Source: Gammaproteobacteria bacterium (GTDB lineage: Bacteria > Pseudomonadota > Gammaproteobacteria > Pseudomonadales > Pseudohongiellaceae). From it: a stretch of DNA of 64,000 nucleotides. The notes beneath the pieces were generated by a model. That model saw only the letters and a program-made list of their open reading frames with translations, was not told the origin of the DNA and did no database searches. The stretch lies in the NCBI GenBank assembly GCA_009844085.1, contig VYCF01000072.1, forward strand, positions 186,001 to 250,000, read 5' to 3'. The position numbers were made by a program, and so were the translations under genes. Below are positions 62,901 through 64,000 of the stretch, in pieces; positions within the stretch are counted from its first letter, which is position 1; each line of letters opens with the position of its first letter.

Positions 62901-63117
62901 TCTTGCGGACGATCAACTCTTCCACTTCCGAGGGCGCGGCGCCGGGATAGGGCACGACCACCTGAATGCGGTCGAGCGAAGCTTCCGGGAGAAACTCCTG
63001 TGGCAGCCCGACAGCCGAGATAAGCCCGACTACCAGCAGGAAGCCCATCAACAGATTCGCGGCGACGGGATTCGCCGCCATGTAAGCGATGGGGCCGCGG
63101 AACTCGCCTGCTGTCAC
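59962..63117 (-). CDS. RND family efflux transporter permease
   Basis: A 1051-residue inner-membrane RND pump with 12 helices and two large periplasmic loops. TM4 has the proton-relay pair VVDDAIVVGENIYAERE. PYPGAAPSEVEELIVRKIEEQIQSVEGV and the final GVVVNDSLMMIKFINNARE are typical. It resembles the group with hydrophobic amphiphile substrates. The GTG at 63117 with GGAG 6 bases upstream was chosen over longer forms because the sequence from GEFRGPIAYMAANPVAANLL is the normal start. No adaptor or TolC gene lies adjacent, unusual for such pumps. Confidence 0.92.
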   Translation of the reverse strand: MTAGEFRGPIAYMAANPVAANLLMGFLLVVGLISAVGLPQEFLPEASLDRIQVVVPYPGAAPSEVEELIVRKIEEQIQSVEGVKRIESSAAEGLGSVIAEFRQGTDMNRALADMKAQVDSILTFPAGAERPEVREITSRQSIFRLVVYGAVSERTIKELTSRIEDGILALPEVSFAESSGVRDYEISIEVPRDRLRALGLTLEDVALAVRLGSLELSAGKISTGEEEIRIRTLGQNYGQFDFEDIVVMTGPNGAAVRLGEIATVHDAFADSDLSTRFNGQPAARINVFRTAGEDVLDIAQAVRDYIDTEVTPFLPEGVAVSIWQDDSVDLRGRVNLLIENAALGLFLVFLALGLFLQIRLAMWVALGLAVSFTGTFVVMQVLGVSISMFSLMAMVLALGIVVDDAIVVGENIYAEREKGAEGLAAAVQGTQRIAGPVIFSILTTVTAFSVLLTVPGPIGRIGLSIPIVVIAVLMLSLVESLLVLPNHLAHLPKPGEPGTGLGRAVRRTQASVDASVKRFIDGPLDRALRFATAAPSVVLAATLSLMLLSVTIVVTGMVRYEFLPQIEGDIVSANIEMPVGTPSDRTSDVALQLEAAGQRVLQALSGGAEPISADVSVTVGQTAQLFDPLGGNAVELPRGHIGTVEFRLPPSDLRDFSSTDFQNLWREEAGEFPGVRSLAFSAGALGLGLPVHLELSHPDPERLALIADEVAANLESTSGVFDVSTNHDEGVQELQIELKPAGRSLDVTLDDFARQVRAAFFGTEALRVQRGREEMRVFVRLPETERNSPADIENYAVRTPHGGVLPLGQIADVALARSPTTIHRLDERRVITVTANVDSAVITGQQVNGNLQRNLLAGLSAEYPDFLYFYGGEQRQQQEVYETLPMTVFFAFLVMYALMAIPFGSYTQPLIVMTAIPLGLVGALIGHILLDLSLGFTSLQGIIGVSGVVVNDSLMMIKFINNARERGLDPRDAIIVGAKARFRAILLTSITTFLGVAPLMFEQSIQTQHLVPLAASVGFGVVVATALLMLVVPALVMLQYNLVSVLKTRTA

Positions 63118-63285
63118 ATTACGCTCCTGAAATGAGATAGACTGTTCGGGGCCGAAGATTGAATGCGAAATCTCGCACCGTAGCCAAAGCATGTCAACAC
63201 GCCGCCATTCACTTGCAACCCAATTGCCCGCTGCGGTAATGTCAGGCTTTTCGCGGCTTCGGCCGCCAAGCCTGGTGAGACCAAC

Positions 63286-64000
63286 GTGCAGTCGAAACTT
63301 TCCGTACGCTTTCTGACACGCCTGTTGTCAGCCCTGTTGATTTTCATTGCCGTTTTCGCCACGGCCCAGGAGCGCGATCCGGTGCGGATCGGGTTCATGG
63401 ATCCGCTGTCCGGCCCCTTCGCCTCGATCGGCACCAGCGGGCTGACGGTGCTCCAGTTCTCCGCCGACTATCTGTTCAATTCCAGGGGAGGAATCCTTGA
63501 CGGACGCATGATCGAGATCGTGCCGCTCGACAACATGCAAAGCCCCACGGAAACGCAGATCCAGTTCCGCCGCGCCGTAAGCGAGGGATTGCAGATCGTC
63601 TTTCAGGGCAACAGCTCGGCGGTGGCGAACGCGCTCAACACCGCCGTGGAGCGGCACAACCGGCGCAATCCCGGCCAGGAAGTGCTCCAGATCAACTATT
63701 CCGCCGTGGATCCGATCCTGACCGAAGAGAATTGCAGCTTCTGGCATTTCCGCTTCGACGCCCACGCGGTAATGAAACTCAACGTGCTGACCGATTTCAT
63801 CGCCCGGAACGAAGACATCGAGCAGATCTACATCATCGGGCAGGACTACTCTTTCGGCCACGTCGTCGCCGAAACTTCCGAACGCCTGCTGCGCGAGAAG
63901 CGGCCCGACATCGAGATTGTCGGCAACGAATTTCACCCTATCGGCCAGGTCAAGGACTTCACGCCCTACGTGACCAAGATCGTCGCTTCAGGCGCCGACG
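63286..64000 (+). CDS. Periplasmic solute-binding protein, Leu/Ile/Val-type (3' partial)
   Basis: At least 238 residues run off the window end. The N-terminus is a signal peptide (RFLTRLLSALLIFIAVFATAQ), then a type I binding fold VRIGFMDPLSGPFASIGTSGL, NSRGGILDGRMIEIVPLDN, ETQIQFRRAVSEGLQIVFQGNSS and IYIIGQDYSFGHVVAE. These match amide/branched-chain amino-acid ABC binding proteins. The GTG at 63286 has GGTGAG 7 bases upstream. It is divergent from the RND gene. Whether a permease follows cannot be seen. Confidence 0.88.
   Translation, partial: MQSKLSVRFLTRLLSALLIFIAVFATAQERDPVRIGFMDPLSGPFASIGTSGLTVLQFSADYLFNSRGGILDGRMIEIVPLDNMQSPTETQIQFRRAVSEGLQIVFQGNSSAVANALNTAVERHNRRNPGQEVLQINYSAVDPILTEENCSFWHFRFDAHAVMKLNVLTDFIARNEDIEQIYIIGQDYSFGHVVAETSERLLREKRPDIEIVGNEFHPIGQVKDFTPYVTKIVASGAD

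Noticed and set aside
61648-63135. 495-codon open frame on the plus strand opposite the RND pump
   Set aside because: Low-complexity His-, Arg- and Asp-rich translation is typical of an antisense shadow; the RND protein is unmistakable.
1-64000. CRISPR arrays, tRNA or rRNA genes, insertion sequences, att sites
   Set aside because: No regular spaced repeats, cloverleaf-like sequence, transposase or integrase coding was seen. Small structured RNAs could be missed by eye.

Overview
The window is a dense, GC-rich bacterial chromosome segment. It holds 52 protein-coding genes, two of them cut by the window edges, and no gap longer than about 250 bases. Gene content (DUF3301 protein, DinF-type MATE pump, Tat-exported molybdenum hydroxylases, Oar-like TonB receptor, RND pump, AmtB) points to a Gram-negative proteobacterium, most likely a free-living gammaproteobacterium with an aerobic, scavenging lifestyle. 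That placement is inference. No rRNA, tRNA, CRISPR array, integrase or transposase was seen.

Layout. 1-7.9 kb: a Fic protein (5' cut), a KAS III enzyme, a DUF3301 protein, a MATE pump, a Yip1 protein and a MacAB-like adaptor/ATPase/permease operon. 8-16.2 kb: a GOB-like B3 metallo-beta-lactamase-fold protein, an Oar-like TonB receptor and a three-subunit Tat-exported molybdenum hydroxylase. 16.2-20.3 kb: ferrochelatase, an SMP-30 protein and a redoxin/cytochrome c/copper-monooxygenase fusion, ending at a strong terminator. 20.3-29 kb, minus strand: a tightly coupled seven-gene run (PhoD-like phosphatase, membrane protein, GST, ACT protein, penicillin acylase, Tat amidohydrolase, DUF442 phosphatase) with an ACC deaminase upstream. 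29-40.3 kb: periplasmic beta-propellers, PhoX, CsaA, a PQQ-type sugar dehydrogenase, a lectin-like lipoprotein, a CBS protein, a ModF-like tandem ATPase, a cytochrome, an SDR and a thiolase. 40.3-48.9 kb: cupin, AmtB and a signalling block (STAS protein, RsbW-like kinase, porin, histidine kinase, orphan solute-binding protein, receiver-PP2C phosphatase). 49-52.1 kb: a second molybdenum hydroxylase, this time without a FAD subunit. 52.2-57.1 kb: NfeD, SPFH, a small membrane protein, a thioredoxin-fusion protein, a selenoprotein and a thiolase. 57.1-64 kb: alpha/beta hydrolase, ICMT-like methyltransferase, MpaB-type oxygenase, an RND pump and the start of another solute-binding protein.

The most notable item is at 55343-55864. 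This reads as one gene with an in-frame UGA that falls exactly in a U-G-S-C motif, followed by a small hairpin: a UGSC-family selenoprotein. Conventional annotation would split it into two short ORFs. It sits 26 bases downstream of a fusion protein whose N-terminus is a CPTC thioredoxin-like domain, a plausible redox partner. Other points of interest are the complete set of PHM-type copper ligands in the redoxin/cytochrome fusion, the duplicated hydroxylase loci, and a near-complete partner-switching circuit fed by a two-component system and an orphan binding protein.
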